From Comamonas odontotermitis (GTDB taxonomy: Bacteria > Pseudomonadota > Gammaproteobacteria > Burkholderiales > Burkholderiaceae_C), in assembly GCF_014207855.1 (NCBI RefSeq), contig NZ_JACHKZ010000025.1, forward strand, positions 1-60,466: a stretch of DNA of 60,466 bases. The letters are read 5' to 3'. A program made the translations under genes and the position numbers. Each line of letters begins with the position of its first letter. Positions within the stretch are counted from its first letter, which is position 1. Below are positions 45,136 to 54,393 of the stretch, in pieces. The notes under the pieces are model-generated. The model worked only from the letters and a program-made list of their open reading frames with translations. It was not told the origin of the DNA and did not search any database.

Positions 45136-46173
45136 TCAATTGCGGAAAGGCCACAGGTGGAAGAAGCGCCGCACACGGCGCCACATTTCTGCGAGCCCCA
45201 GCGGCTCGAACACCAGAAAGGCGATGATCAGCCCGCCGAAGATGATCAGACGCACGGGCGAGAGGAAGACGGTCAGCTCCGCCCCGCCGGGCAGCAGATC
45301 GACGATGAGCTTGAGCAGCTCGGGCACCATGGTCATGAACACTGCGCCCAGGATGCCGCCCAGGATGGAGCCCATGCCGCCCACGATGATGGCTGCGAGA
45401 AAGAAGATGGACATGGTGAGTGGAAAGCTCTCGGGTGTGACCACCCGAAAGAAGTACGCCCACAGGCCGCCTGCCACACCCGCATAGAACGATGACAGGC
45501 CAAACGACAGCAGCTTGTAGCGCAGCAGCGGAATGCCCAGCACTTCGGCCGAGATGTCGCGGTCACGAATGGCGATGAAGGCACGGCCGATGCGGGTACG
45601 GAACAGGTTGGCTGCGCCCAGCAGCATCAGCACCGTCACCGGCACAATCAGCCAGTACAGACGGAACGATGTGTCCAGATCGATACCCAGCATGCGCGCG
45701 GGCGGCATGGAGATGCCTGCCGTGCCGCCGGTGATCTTGAGGTTGGCGAACAGAAAATGGGCGATGAAGGAGGCAGCAATCGTGGCGATGGCCAGATACA
45801 GCCCCTTGACGCGCAATGATGGAATGCCGACGATGATGCCGCCCACCATGGCTACCAGGCCGCCAGCCAGCAGATTCAACGCGAACGGCGTGCCCCAGCG
45901 GGTTTGCAGAATAGCGACCGTATAGGCGCCCAGCCCCATGAAGGCCGCCTGGCCCAAGCTGACCAGGCCGGTGTAGCCAGTCAGAATGTTGAGACCGGTG
46001 GCGCTTGCCACATGGATGGCCACGAGGCATGCCAAGTAGAGCCAGTAGTCGCTGGCCGCAAAAGGAAACAGCACGAGCAGAACGGCGGCAATGGCCAGCC
46101 AGAGCTTTTGCGTGCGCGAGTCGAACAGCGCGGCGTCTGCGGTGTAGCTTTCTTTGAGGGTTCCGATGCGCAT
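45136..46173 (-). CDS. livM: Branched-chain-type ABC transporter permease (LivM-like)
   Basis: A 345-residue inner-membrane permease with about ten hydrophobic segments. Family motifs are L-N-I-L-T-G-Y-T-G-L-V-S-L-G-Q-A-A-F-M-G-L-G-A-Y near residue 65, L-R-V-K-G-L-Y-L-A-I-A-T, and I-R-D-R-D-I-S-A-E-V-L-G (the coupling loop). It forms the translocation pore with LivH. Located 12 bases downstream of livH and followed by the binding-protein gene. Confidence 0.92.
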   Translation of the reverse strand: MRIGTLKESYTADAALFDSRTQKLWLAIAAVLLVLFPFAASDYWLYLACLVAIHVASATGLNILTGYTGLVSLGQAAFMGLGAYTVAILQTRWGTPFALNLLAGGLVAMVGGIIVGIPSLRVKGLYLAIATIAASFIAHFLFANLKITGGTAGISMPPARMLGIDLDTSFRLYWLIVPVTVLMLLGAANLFRTRIGRAFIAIRDRDISAEVLGIPLLRYKLLSFGLSSFYAGVAGGLWAYFFRVVTPESFPLTMSIFFLAAIIVGGMGSILGGILGAVFMTMVPELLKLIVDLLPGGAELTVFLSPVRLIIFGGLIIAFLVFEPLGLAEMWRRVRRFFHLWPFRN

Positions 46174-46185
46174 GGTGTTGTGCCC

Positions 46186-47067
46186 TTAAAGACGTTCGAT
46201 CTCGTGCGTACCAAACAGGCCATAGGGCCGGATCATCAGGATGATGACCAGCACGACAAAGGTGGCCAGCAGCTTGTATTCGCCGCCCAGGTAGGCGCCC
46301 GCCAGCGCCTCCACCAGCCCGATGATCAGGCCACCGATCAGGGCGCCCAGCACACTGTCCAGGCCGCCCACGATCACCACCACCAGTACTGACAGGCCAA
46401 AAACGCCCATGCTTGATGAGATGCCGCCAATGGAGCCGACGATGATGCCGGAGATGGCGGCGAGCATGGCCGATACCACCCAGGCCAGCGAGAAGACGCG
46501 CGGCACATTGATGCCGACCGAGTAGGCTGCAGCCTGATCGCTCGCCGTGGCGCGCAGCGCAACGCCGCCGCGCCAGAATCGGAACACCAACAGCACGCAC
46601 GCGATGAAGACTGCTGCAATCACCGCTCCCCAGAACACCTTGGGGGCGAGAAAGGCCTCGCCCACCATGATGGGCTGGTTGGGCATGAACTCGGGCAGGC
46701 GGCGCTGGTCGGCGGTCCAGATCATTTCGACCAGACCGATCAGAACCGACGAGAGCCCCACGGTGACCATGAAGACGGAGATGGGCGGCTCGCCCAGCAG
46801 CGGGCGGATCATGGTGCGCTCGATCACGGCGCCGAGCAGGCCGCAGGCCAGCACGGCAGCAGGAATGGCCAGCCACAATGGCAGCGCCCACATGGCGGCG
46901 AAGGTGAAGAACAGATAGCCGCCAGCCATCAGCATTTCGCCAATGGCGATATTGACCACGCGCGTGGCCTTGTAGACCATGACGAAGGCGAGCGCCGCCA
47001 GCGCATAGAGGCCGCCACCGGCCAGGCCTGTGAGGCTGATCTCGAACAGGTAGGCCCAATCCATCAT
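46186..47067 (-). CDS. livH: Branched-chain-type ABC transporter permease (LivH-like)
   Basis: A 293-residue permease with about eight membrane segments: G-L-A-G-G-G-L-Y-A-L-A-A-L-A-F-V-M-V-Y near the start, N-I-A-I-G-E-M-L-M-A-G-G-Y, and R-A-T-A-S-D-Q-A-A-A-Y-S-V-G-I-N. The start at 47067 overlaps the livG stop by four bases (ATGA). A second ATG at 47064 is possible. AGGAG is just upstream. Confidence 0.92.
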   Translation of the reverse strand: MMDWAYLFEISLTGLAGGGLYALAALAFVMVYKATRVVNIAIGEMLMAGGYLFFTFAAMWALPLWLAIPAAVLACGLLGAVIERTMIRPLLGEPPISVFMVTVGLSSVLIGLVEMIWTADQRRLPEFMPNQPIMVGEAFLAPKVFWGAVIAAVFIACVLLVFRFWRGGVALRATASDQAAAYSVGINVPRVFSLAWVVSAMLAAISGIIVGSIGGISSSMGVFGLSVLVVVIVGGLDSVLGALIGGLIIGLVEALAGAYLGGEYKLLATFVVLVIILMIRPYGLFGTHEIERL

Positions 47068-47933
47068 GCGGCTCCTGCAGTTGCGGCGGCAGGACGCGCA
47101 GCCGCCTGGAGCTTGCGGCGCAGCTCGCCCACATCGCCCGATCCCAGGTATGCGCGGCCTACCTCGGGATCGGCCTGCACCAAGGCGGGTGTGCCCTGGG
47201 CAATCACCTGCCCGAAGTTGAGCACCACCACATGGTCGGACAGATCCATCACCATACCCATGTCGTGTTCCACCATCAGCACCGTGACGCCCCATTCGGC
47301 GCGCACGTCCAGAATGAAGCGCGCCATGTCTTCGGTTTCTTCGCGGTTCATGCCGGCCACGGGCTCGTCCAGCATCAGAATCTGCGGCTGCATGGCCAGG
47401 GCCCGCGCCATTTCAACGCGCTTTTGCAGACCGTACGAGAGGGCCGCTACCGGCGCGTGGCGGATGTGGTCGATTTCGAGGAAATCAATGATGCGCTCTT
47501 CAATGTCGCGGCGCAGTTCGGCTTCTTCCCGGCGGGCGCGGCCGAGGTAGAAGAGGGCGTCGAATACATTGGTCTTGAGGTGGGCGTGGCGGCCCAGTTT
47601 GATGTTGTCGAGCACCGTCATGCCGCGAAACAGGGCAATGTTCTGGAAGCTGCGCCCCAGGCCCAGCCTGGCTCTGCGGGGCGCGGGGATGCGTGTGATG
47701 TCTTGCCCCTGGAAATGGATGCTGCCGCTGGTGGGGCGGTAGAAGCCGGAGATGGTATTGAACAGCGAAGTCTTGCCCGCGCCATTGGGGCCGATGACGG
47801 CGGTGATCGAGCCTGGTTGCACGCCAAAGCCCACGCCCGACAGCGCCTTGACGCCGCCAAACGCCAGCGTGACCCCATCTACCTGCAACAAAGGGGCAGT
47901 TGCGTTGGCACTGCCCGGCTGTCTTGTCTCCAT
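47064..47933 (-). CDS. livG: Branched-chain-type ABC transporter ATPase (LivG-like)
   Basis: A 289-residue ATPase with Walker A GPNGAGKTS, the LivG-type R-S-F-Q-N Q-loop region, signature LSYGLQKRVEMARAL (glutamine-rich variant), Walker B ILMLDEPVAGMN and M-V-E-H-D-M. First gene of the minus-strand operon livG-livH-livM-binding protein-livF-ligase-hydratase-thiolase. Divergent from the TetR gene at 48064. Confidence 0.92.
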   Translation of the reverse strand: METRQPGSANATAPLLQVDGVTLAFGGVKALSGVGFGVQPGSITAVIGPNGAGKTSLFNTISGFYRPTSGSIHFQGQDITRIPAPRRARLGLGRSFQNIALFRGMTVLDNIKLGRHAHLKTNVFDALFYLGRARREEAELRRDIEERIIDFLEIDHIRHAPVAALSYGLQKRVEMARALAMQPQILMLDEPVAGMNREETEDMARFILDVRAEWGVTVLMVEHDMGMVMDLSDHVVVLNFGQVIAQGTPALVQADPEVGRAYLGSGDVGELRRKLQAAARPAAATAGAA

Positions 47934-47990
47934 CGGCTTCCTCTACGGGTATGTTCGATGCGGTGGTGATCTACTTTTGCGTAGACTCTT

Positions 47991-48002
47991 TACTCGTGAG
48001 TA
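47991..48002. promoter_or_regulatory. Candidate TetR operator in the livG/TetR divergent region
   Basis: TACTCGTGAGTA is an inverted repeat (five of six pairs) in the 130-base divergent gap, with related CTAC...GTAG sequence at 47971-47984. A symmetric site between a TetR-family gene and its neighbouring operon is typical for autoregulation. Confidence 0.5.
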
Positions 48003-48063
48003 GATTTTGAAGATGATGATCCCGTATGGCATCGGTACTTTCCCGCTCCGATGAGGAATGATG

Positions 48064-48837
48064 ATGGCGTCAACAGTTGCTAAATCAACAGATAAACAGC
48101 GCAAAGTGGCATCTCGATCGGGCAGGCCCACGGGGCGACCGGCGATGGAGGAATCGCCCTGGGCCAGTGCTCCCAGCCGCGAAATGCAGCGCGAAGCCAA
48201 GCGCAATGCGGTGCTGACGACGGCCGCAAAGATGTTCAACGAGCGCGGCTTTCCTGCTACCTCTTTGGACGATATTGCCGCGCGCCTGCAGGTCTCCAAG
48301 CCTACGCTGTATTACTACGTCAAGAACAAGGACGAGATTTTGCTGGAGTGCGTGCGCAAGGGTCTGCACATGACGCTGGACGGCATCGAGGCATCGCGCC
48401 AGGCAGGAGGCAATGCGCTGGACCAGTTGCAGGCCTGCATGCGCAGCTATGCGGCCATCGTGATCCAGCCTTTTGGCACCTGCCTGATCCGTGTCGGCGA
48501 CGAGCAGGTGCCCGCTGAAAGCCGCAAGGAGTTGCGGCGGCTCAAGTCAGCCATTGACCACGAGTTTCGCAAGCTGGTGGCGCAGGGGATAGAGCAAGGT
48601 CTGCTGCGCCCCTGTGACCCCAAGATGGCGGCCTTTGTGATTGCCGGTGCGCTGAGCTGGATTGGCCGCTGGTACCAGGAGGATGGTGATTACACGGCAG
48701 AGCAGGTGATTGACCAGTGCGTGGAGCAGTTGCTCTGCGGGGTGTTGATGCCGGCGCCTGCTCCCCAGGCAGCTACACGCAAGCTAGGCACCAGAAAAGC
48801 ACCAGCCAGGGCAAGGGAGCCTGCGCCCGGCGCTTGA
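48064..48837 (+). CDS. TetR family transcriptional regulator
   Basis: A 257-residue regulator. The N-terminal 50 residues are a low-complexity basic extension. The HTH follows: T-S-L-D-D-I-A-A-R-L-Q-V-S-K-P-T-L-Y-Y-Y (about residues 70-90), with K-N-K-D-E-I-L. The C-terminal ligand domain resembles TetR_C of fatty-acid/CoA-responsive regulators. Divergent from livG with a palindrome between them, so it probably represses the transport/acyl-CoA operon and responds to an acyl-CoA (inference). GAGGA at 48053-48057 favours the third of three adjacent ATGs. Confidence 0.88.
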   Translation: MASTVAKSTDKQRKVASRSGRPTGRPAMEESPWASAPSREMQREAKRNAVLTTAAKMFNERGFPATSLDDIAARLQVSKPTLYYYVKNKDEILLECVRKGLHMTLDGIEASRQAGGNALDQLQACMRSYAAIVIQPFGTCLIRVGDEQVPAESRKELRRLKSAIDHEFRKLVAQGIEQGLLRPCDPKMAAFVIAGALSWIGRWYQEDGDYTAEQVIDQCVEQLLCGVLMPAPAPQAATRKLGTRKAPARAREPAPGA

Positions 48838-48852
48838 TGGTTTGCAGGTGGT

Positions 48853-49137
48853 TTATCTGCGTCTGGCGATTTCGCGCGCGCAGGTGATGCCTACCAGAAT
48901 GCCCCACAGCAGGATCAGCAGCGCCGTGGCCAGGTATTGCTCGCCCTGCTGCATGGCCACCCAGGAGCCCGCCAGGGCAACGAGGGCTGCAACGCGCATC
49001 ATGCGCCGCAGTTGCTGGCCCGAGAGGCGCGGGCGCAGATGCCACAGCGCAGCAAGCGATAGGACGGCGAGCGCCGTCATGGCGACAAACAGGGGGCCGC
49101 CGTATGGAGCGGCCCATTGGGTGAGGGAGTCGATCAT
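48853..49137 (-). CDS. Small three-helix membrane protein of unknown function
   Basis: A 94-residue protein with three hydrophobic segments (about residues 14-33, 46-62 and 66-86) and a positively charged end (A-R-E-I-A-R-R-R). No family recognised. Convergent with the TetR gene (15-base gap) and upstream of gspE on the same strand only by position. The coding potential is supported by length, hydrophobic pattern and GC-rich third positions. Confidence 0.55.
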   Translation of the reverse strand: MIDSLTQWAAPYGGPLFVAMTALAVLSLAALWHLRPRLSGQQLRRMMRVAALVALAGSWVAMQQGEQYLATALLILLWGILVGITCAREIARRR

Positions 49138-49226
49138 ACGGCGATTGTCGCAAACACCGGGTCAACTCGTGCACGCCACGGGTTTATCGGGGTGATGCGG
49201 CGCGTCACGCGAAATCAGAGCCGGAA

Positions 49227-50588
49227 TCAGTCACGGGTGACCCGCATCACTTCCTCGGCGGTGGTGATGCCTTCGCGCACCAGCCGCTCGCCGTCGTCGC
49301 GCATCAGATGCATGCCCGCAGCAATGGCGGTGCTGCGAATCTCGGATTCCGGCGCCTGCGCATGGATCTGCGCGCGGATCTGGTCGTCAACCACCAGCAG
49401 CTCGAAGATGCCGGTACGCCCGCGGTAGCCGCTGGGCTCGGTGCTGTCTACGCGGCGCACCAGGCGCTGGGCCAGCACGCCCAGAAGCGATGAAGAGAGA
49501 AGGAATGGCTCCACGCCCATGTCGGTCAGGCGGGTGATGGCGCTGGTGGCATCGTTGGTGTGCAGCGTGGCCAGCACCAGGTGGCCCGTGAGCGATGCCT
49601 GGATGGCGATCTGCGCGGTTTCGAAATCGCGGATTTCGCCGATCATGATGATGTCCGGGTCCTGTCGCAGAATGGCGCGCAGGGCCTTGGCAAAGGTCAG
49701 ATCGATCTTGGGGTTGACCTGCGTCTGGCCGATGCCGGGCAACTCGTATTCGATCGGGTCTTCCACCGTCATGATGTTGCCCTGGCTGGCATCGAGCTGG
49801 CTCAGCGCGGCATACAGCGTGGTGGTTTTGCCCGAGCCCGTGGGCCCGGTCACCAGCACGATGCCGTGTGGCTGGGCCACCAGCTTTTCAAAGCGGTGCA
49901 GGGTTTCGCCTTGCATGCCCACCGAGCCGAGGCTGAGCTTGTTTTCGCTCTTGTCGAGCAAGCGCAGCACGGCGCGCTCGCCATGGGCGCTGGGCAAGGT
50001 GGAGACGCGCACGTCGATGGCGCGCATGCCCAATCGCAGGCTGATGCGTCCGTCCTGCGGTAGGCGTTTTTCCGAGATATCGAGATCGGCCATGATCTTG
50101 AGGCGTGAGATCAGTGCGGCGTGCAGCGCGCGGTGGGGCTGCACCACTTCGCGCAGTGCGCCGTCGATGCGAAAGCGCACGCTCGAATGGCGTTCGTAAG
50201 GTTCGATATGGATGTCGCTGGCGCCGTCGCGCGCTGCCTGTGTGAGCAAGGCGTTGAGCATGCGGATGATGGGCGCATCGCCTGCGGATTCCAGCAGGTC
50301 TTCCACAGCCGGGATGTCCTGCATCATGCGCGAGAGGTCGGTGCCTTCCTCCACTTCGCTGATCACGGTGGCAGCGTTCGATTCGCTGTGCGAGTAGGCA
50401 GCGCTGATCCGCTGGGCCAGCTCGGCATCGGCCAGGTGGGCCAGGTGCTGTACCGGGAACTTGCGCAGCACTTCGGACAGTGCAGCGCTGTTAGGTACGG
50501 CTCCGTGCCACAGCAGGTACTGGCCGGCATCTTCTTCCAGCAGCAACTGGCTGCTGCGCGCAAAGGCATAGGGCAGGGGGTGGCGCAT
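49227..50588 (-). CDS. gspE: Type II secretion ATPase GspE, lacking the tetracysteine zinc motif
   Basis: A 453-residue hexameric secretion ATPase. Walker A is [12 protein letters not shown] (about residues 247-258). The Asp box is D-I-H-I-E-P-Y, Walker B is I-M-I-G-E-I-R-D and the His box T-L-H-T-N-D. Most GspE proteins have two CxxC pairs between L-V-R-R and G-Y-R-G-R-T-G. Here that segment is only V-D-S-T-E-P-S, so the zinc subdomain is gone. The N-terminal region is also short. The ATG at 50588 is 18 bases after the gspD stop. A TTG at 50618 would overlap gspD. Partner of GspF and GspL. Confidence 0.93.
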   Translation of the reverse strand: MRHPLPYAFARSSQLLLEEDAGQYLLWHGAVPNSAALSEVLRKFPVQHLAHLADAELAQRISAAYSHSESNAATVISEVEEGTDLSRMMQDIPAVEDLLESAGDAPIIRMLNALLTQAARDGASDIHIEPYERHSSVRFRIDGALREVVQPHRALHAALISRLKIMADLDISEKRLPQDGRISLRLGMRAIDVRVSTLPSAHGERAVLRLLDKSENKLSLGSVGMQGETLHRFEKLVAQPHGIVLVTGPTGSGKTTTLYAALSQLDASQGNIMTVEDPIEYELPGIGQTQVNPKIDLTFAKALRAILRQDPDIIMIGEIRDFETAQIAIQASLTGHLVLATLHTNDATSAITRLTDMGVEPFLLSSSLLGVLAQRLVRRVDSTEPSGYRGRTGIFELLVVDDQIRAQIHAQAPESEIRSTAIAAGMHLMRDDGERLVREGITTAEEVMRVTRD

Positions 50589-50607
50589 CAGGTCAACCGT
50601 TCTTCGA

Positions 50608-52923
50608 TCAAGGCTCAAAACGCATGCCTTGCGGCGTGACGGTGAGCGCAGGCGCCTGCAATACCGGTGCCTCGGAATAGCCCAGCGGGGTGCCGGAGGT
50701 TTGCTGCGACATTGGCGTGATGATGGCCGAATCGTTGACCGGCACCATGGTGCTTGGTGTTGGCTGGTTGTTGATCTGCAGGCCCCGCATCAGGTCGTAG
50801 CGGTCGAGGCTGACCTGGCGCGTGGTATCGGCATCGCGCATGACAACGGGGCGCAGAAACACCATCAGATTGGTTTTCTTGCGTGAGCGGGTGTCGCTGC
50901 GGAAGAGTGCACCAATGCCCGGCAGATCGCCCAGGTACGGGATCTTTTGCACCGAGCCGGAGTATTGGTCCTGCAGCAGGCCGCCGATGACGATGATGGA
51001 GCCGTCATCCACCAGTACGGTCGATTCGATGGAGCGCTTGGTGGTGGATGGCCCGTTGGTGTCCTTGGCTGTGCCGTCGATGACGTTGGAGGTTTCCTGG
51101 TAGATGGTCAGCTTGACCGTGCCGTTGGCATTGATCTGCGGGCGCACGCGCAAGGTCAGGCCTACGTCCTTGCGCTCGACCGTGGTGAAGGGGTTGACCG
51201 TACTGGTGCTGTTGGTGGATGCGTAGGAGCCGGTGACAAACGGCCGGTTTTCGCCCACCAGGATCTGCGCTTCCTGGTTGTCCAGGGTCAGCAGGTTGGG
51301 AGTGGCCAGAATGTTGCCGTCCGCGTTGGACTGCAGCAGGTTGGCCAGGGCGCCCAGCACGTATTCGCCGTTGTGCTTGAAGGCGATGCCCGCGTTCATG
51401 CCTGCGCTGGGCTTTGCACCTGCGTAGTTGCCGTTGTTCTGGCCGGTGGCAATGCCCGCTGCAAGGTCGAACAGGTTGGCGCCGCCGACGCTGAAATTGT
51501 TGCCTAGTATGCCGACCACGTTGTTGCCCTGGCCGAGGAGGCTTTGCCATTGCACACCAAACTGGGCGGCTTTCTCGGCGCTGACTTCAACGATCAGGCT
51601 TTCCACCAGCACCTGGGCGCGGCGGCTGTCCAGCTGGTCGATCACGGCGCGGATCTGGCGGTACAGCGGCTCGGGGGCAGTGATGATGAGCGAGTTGGTT
51701 GCGGTATCGGCCTGGATGATGCCACCGGTGGCGCTGCCAGTTTCGGTGCTGCTGCTCAGGGCGGTGCCGGTATTGAGGCGGTTGTTGCCACCCAGGGTGC
51801 TGTTGTTGCTGGTGCTGGTACCCAGCGAGCCGGAGGATGTGCCGCCCAGCGACGTGCTCCCGCCCATGCGGGTGCTGCTGCTCTGGCTGCTGCCCGATAG
51901 GTTGATGGCCGGGCTTGCGCCGCCACTGTCCTGGCCGGACAGGGCCGCCCGCAAGGTGGTGGCGAGCGCCGTGGCATCGGCATTGCGCAGATACACGACA
52001 TGGATGTTGCCGGAGGCGTCGCCCCGGCTTGGGCTGTCGAGCTTGCTGATCAGGTTCTTGGCCTGCGCCAGGCGGGCTGGGTTGGCTGCACGCAGCACAA
52101 TGCTGTTGGTGCGGCTGTCCGCCAGGATGGCCGTGCGGTAGGCGTTGTCCGTCTGGGCTCCGCCCGGCTGCGCGGCCGCGCTCGGCACGCCGCCACTGCT
52201 GGTGGCGTTGCCTCCTTCTACCAGGCGTTGGAGCAGCGGGACGATGTCGCTGGCCACGGCGTGCTGCAGCGGCACGATTTCGACATCGCTGGCGTTGGCT
52301 ACGTCCATGCTGGCAACGATGCGCGAGAGGCGCTGCAGGTTGTCGGCATAGTCGGTGATCACCAGCGAGTTGTTGCCGGGATTGACGTTGATGGTGTTGT
52401 TGGGACTGATCAGGGGGCGCAGCACGGGAACCAGGTTGCTGGCGTTTTCATAGTTCAGCTTGAAGATCTGGGTCACGATCTGGCCGCCGCCCTGCACCTG
52501 GCCACCGGCACCACCCTGGCTGATGCGCACGGAGCCGCCCTGCAGCTTGGCATCGGCCTCGGGCACCACCTTGTACAGGCCCGCGGCTTCGACCACGGTG
52601 TAGTTCTGCAGGCGCAGCGCGGCAAGAAACTGCTCGAAGGCTGCACTGGGCGTTACCGCCTTGTCGGTCACCAGGTTCATCGTGCCTTTGACGCGCGGAT
52701 CCACCACCACGTTCTTGCCGGTAATGGTGGCCATGGTCCGGGCGATTGATTCGATGTCTGCATTGGCAAAGTTCAGCGTCACCGGCTCGCCGGGGCGAAT
52801 GCTGGATGTGGCCGTGCTGACAGCGGTCTGCGCATGGATGCTGCCTGTGGCTCCCGCCAGCAAAATGCCTGCTGCGATTGAATGCAGAGCAAATCGAACG
52901 CTGTTCTGTGTGAGATTCTTCAT
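50608..52923 (-). CDS. gspD: Type II secretion outer-membrane secretin GspD
   Basis: A 771-residue secretin. A signal peptide (MKNLTQ... to HAQ near residue 32) is followed by an N0 domain ([14 protein letters not shown]) and N1-N3 repeats (for example [14 protein letters not shown]). A long Gly/Ser/Thr-rich insert at about residues 350-405 precedes the secretin core with [15 protein letters not shown] and the [18 protein letters not shown] gate. It forms the outer-membrane channel. An ATG at 52935 is an alternative start. The next gene gspE follows after 19 bases. Confidence 0.93.
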   Translation of the reverse strand: MKNLTQNSVRFALHSIAAGILLAGATGSIHAQTAVSTATSSIRPGEPVTLNFANADIESIARTMATITGKNVVVDPRVKGTMNLVTDKAVTPSAAFEQFLAALRLQNYTVVEAAGLYKVVPEADAKLQGGSVRISQGGAGGQVQGGGQIVTQIFKLNYENASNLVPVLRPLISPNNTINVNPGNNSLVITDYADNLQRLSRIVASMDVANASDVEIVPLQHAVASDIVPLLQRLVEGGNATSSGGVPSAAAQPGGAQTDNAYRTAILADSRTNSIVLRAANPARLAQAKNLISKLDSPSRGDASGNIHVVYLRNADATALATTLRAALSGQDSGGASPAINLSGSSQSSSTRMGGSTSLGGTSSGSLGTSTSNNSTLGGNNRLNTGTALSSSTETGSATGGIIQADTATNSLIITAPEPLYRQIRAVIDQLDSRRAQVLVESLIVEVSAEKAAQFGVQWQSLLGQGNNVVGILGNNFSVGGANLFDLAAGIATGQNNGNYAGAKPSAGMNAGIAFKHNGEYVLGALANLLQSNADGNILATPNLLTLDNQEAQILVGENRPFVTGSYASTNSTSTVNPFTTVERKDVGLTLRVRPQINANGTVKLTIYQETSNVIDGTAKDTNGPSTTKRSIESTVLVDDGSIIVIGGLLQDQYSGSVQKIPYLGDLPGIGALFRSDTRSRKKTNLMVFLRPVVMRDADTTRQVSLDRYDLMRGLQINNQPTPSTMVPVNDSAIITPMSQQTSGTPLGYSEAPVLQAPALTVTPQGMRFEP

Positions 52924-53014
52924 AAATTCAGTCATTCAGGTCGCAACGCACCAACTGGGCGCTATCCGCAGTTCTCAGGGGAGAGGACGCGAAGCGTTTC
53001 AAGGGGGAATTCAT

Positions 53015-53824
53015 CTAACCCACCGATAGCAGCACACGCTTGCCGTTGCGCTGCCCAATCATAGTCAAGAGATTGGCAAGGGCTGCTTCGCGGCCTTCGG
53101 CCGCCCAGGCCTCGCCTTGAAAACGCAGCCGTTGGCCAATCCATTGGCCCTTGCCCTGCAGTTGCAGAGCGCCGTCAAGGGTAGACAGCTGCAAGGTGGT
53201 CATATCGCCGCCCTGCACCTGTACCCGGTAGCTGCCCAACGGCTGGATGGTGGACAGGCGCGATGTAACTGCCATGGCATCCAGCTCGGCGCCGCCTTGC
53301 ACCTGCAGGCGCCCTGCGTTCAATGCCAGCGAAAGATCATGCGTTTTGAGCAGCAGTTGTCCTTGTGCCTGGATGGTGTTCCATGGCGTGCCCAGGCCTG
53401 CCAGCAGGGCGGCGGGCCAGCGGCTTTCATGCGTTGCCAGGGTGATGGTTGCGCCGCCCCAATGGGGCTGGATATGGATGGGCAATGGCGTCGCCATGCA
53501 GCAGTCTGCATTCCAGCGCATCGCAAGGCCCGTGAAGTTGGGGCGCAGTTGCCAATCGACCCGGCCAGGCAGCGCCATCTGGTCGCGGCTGGCTTTGCCA
53601 CCGGTCAGCACCCACTGGGCTGATCCACTCCAGACGGTGCCGCGCGGCTCGCGCAGCTGCAACTGGTCCTGGGTTGCCCAGGCTAGGGCCTGCGCCAGCC
53701 AATACGCGGGCGCGTATGCCACCAGCGCCGCCGCGCCGCCCATGCATGCACCGGCCACTGCCCAGCGCCAGGGCGCGCGAGCGGGCCTGGCGGCGGTGGT
53801 TGGGTGCGAGCGGTGCAGAAACAT
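53015..53824 (-). CDS. gspN: Type II secretion protein GspN
   Basis: A 269-residue protein with one N-terminal membrane segment (about residues 20-45) and a periplasmic domain. Typical GspN features are L-R-E-P-R-G-T-V-W-S-G-S-A-Q-W-V-L and a C-terminal L-A-N-L-L-T-M-I-G segment. Its precise role in the inner-membrane platform is not settled. The ATG at 53824 lies 14 bases after the gspM stop. Confidence 0.85.
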   Translation of the reverse strand: MFLHRSHPTTAARPARAPWRWAVAGACMGGAAALVAYAPAYWLAQALAWATQDQLQLREPRGTVWSGSAQWVLTGGKASRDQMALPGRVDWQLRPNFTGLAMRWNADCCMATPLPIHIQPHWGGATITLATHESRWPAALLAGLGTPWNTIQAQGQLLLKTHDLSLALNAGRLQVQGGAELDAMAVTSRLSTIQPLGSYRVQVQGGDMTTLQLSTLDGALQLQGKGQWIGQRLRFQGEAWAAEGREAALANLLTMIGQRNGKRVLLSVG

Positions 53825-53838
53825 GGAAATGCGCCGCC

Positions 53839-54393
53839 TTACTGTCCGGCCTGCGCCGATAGTTGCAGCACGATGCTGCCTGACCAGGTAGGTGCCGCAT
53901 CTGCCTTGGCCGCATTGTTGCGAGTCAGACGCAGCTCGACTGGAATGGCATGGGCATTGGCGCGCACTTGGCCCAGCCAGCGCTGGGTGGAGACTGCGGA
54001 TGCATTGCTCAATGTGACGGTGACACGCTCGCCTAGCACAGAAAGCTTGGCGGTCGCGCCCAGTTGCTGGGTGAGGCTGGATTCCAGTTGCTGGCGCGCT
54101 TGCGCGGTCGTCAAGGTGGTGGCCGATTGCAGCTGGCGCGCTTCGCTCTGCAGCGACTGCATGCGGGCAAGGTCGGCATCCAGGCGCGCATGTTCTGCGG
54201 GCGCAGTGCGCCAGGCCTGCAGCACAGGGGCAATGGCCAGCCACCACAGCAGGGCAATCAGGACAACGGCTGCAGCCAGCGATACGCCGCGGCGCTCGCG
54301 TGCGTCCAGCGCTATCCAGCGCTGGCGCAGTTGCGCGAAGGCGGTATTGGTGGAGGCCGCTTTGCGGACAGGCATGGAGGCGTTGTTTCTCAT
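53839..54393 (-). CDS. gspM: Type II secretion protein GspM
   Basis: A 184-residue bitopic inner-membrane protein: a short cytoplasmic part with W-I-A-L-D-A-R-E-R-R-G, one membrane helix (about residues 40-58) and a periplasmic ferredoxin-like domain with V-T-V-T-L-S-N-A-S. It partners GspL. Its ATG at 54393 overlaps the gspL stop (ATGA), indicating coupled translation. Confidence 0.9.
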   Translation of the reverse strand: MRNNASMPVRKAASTNTAFAQLRQRWIALDARERRGVSLAAAVVLIALLWWLAIAPVLQAWRTAPAEHARLDADLARMQSLQSEARQLQSATTLTTAQARQQLESSLTQQLGATAKLSVLGERVTVTLSNASAVSTQRWLGQVRANAHAIPVELRLTRNNAAKADAAPTWSGSIVLQLSAQAGQ

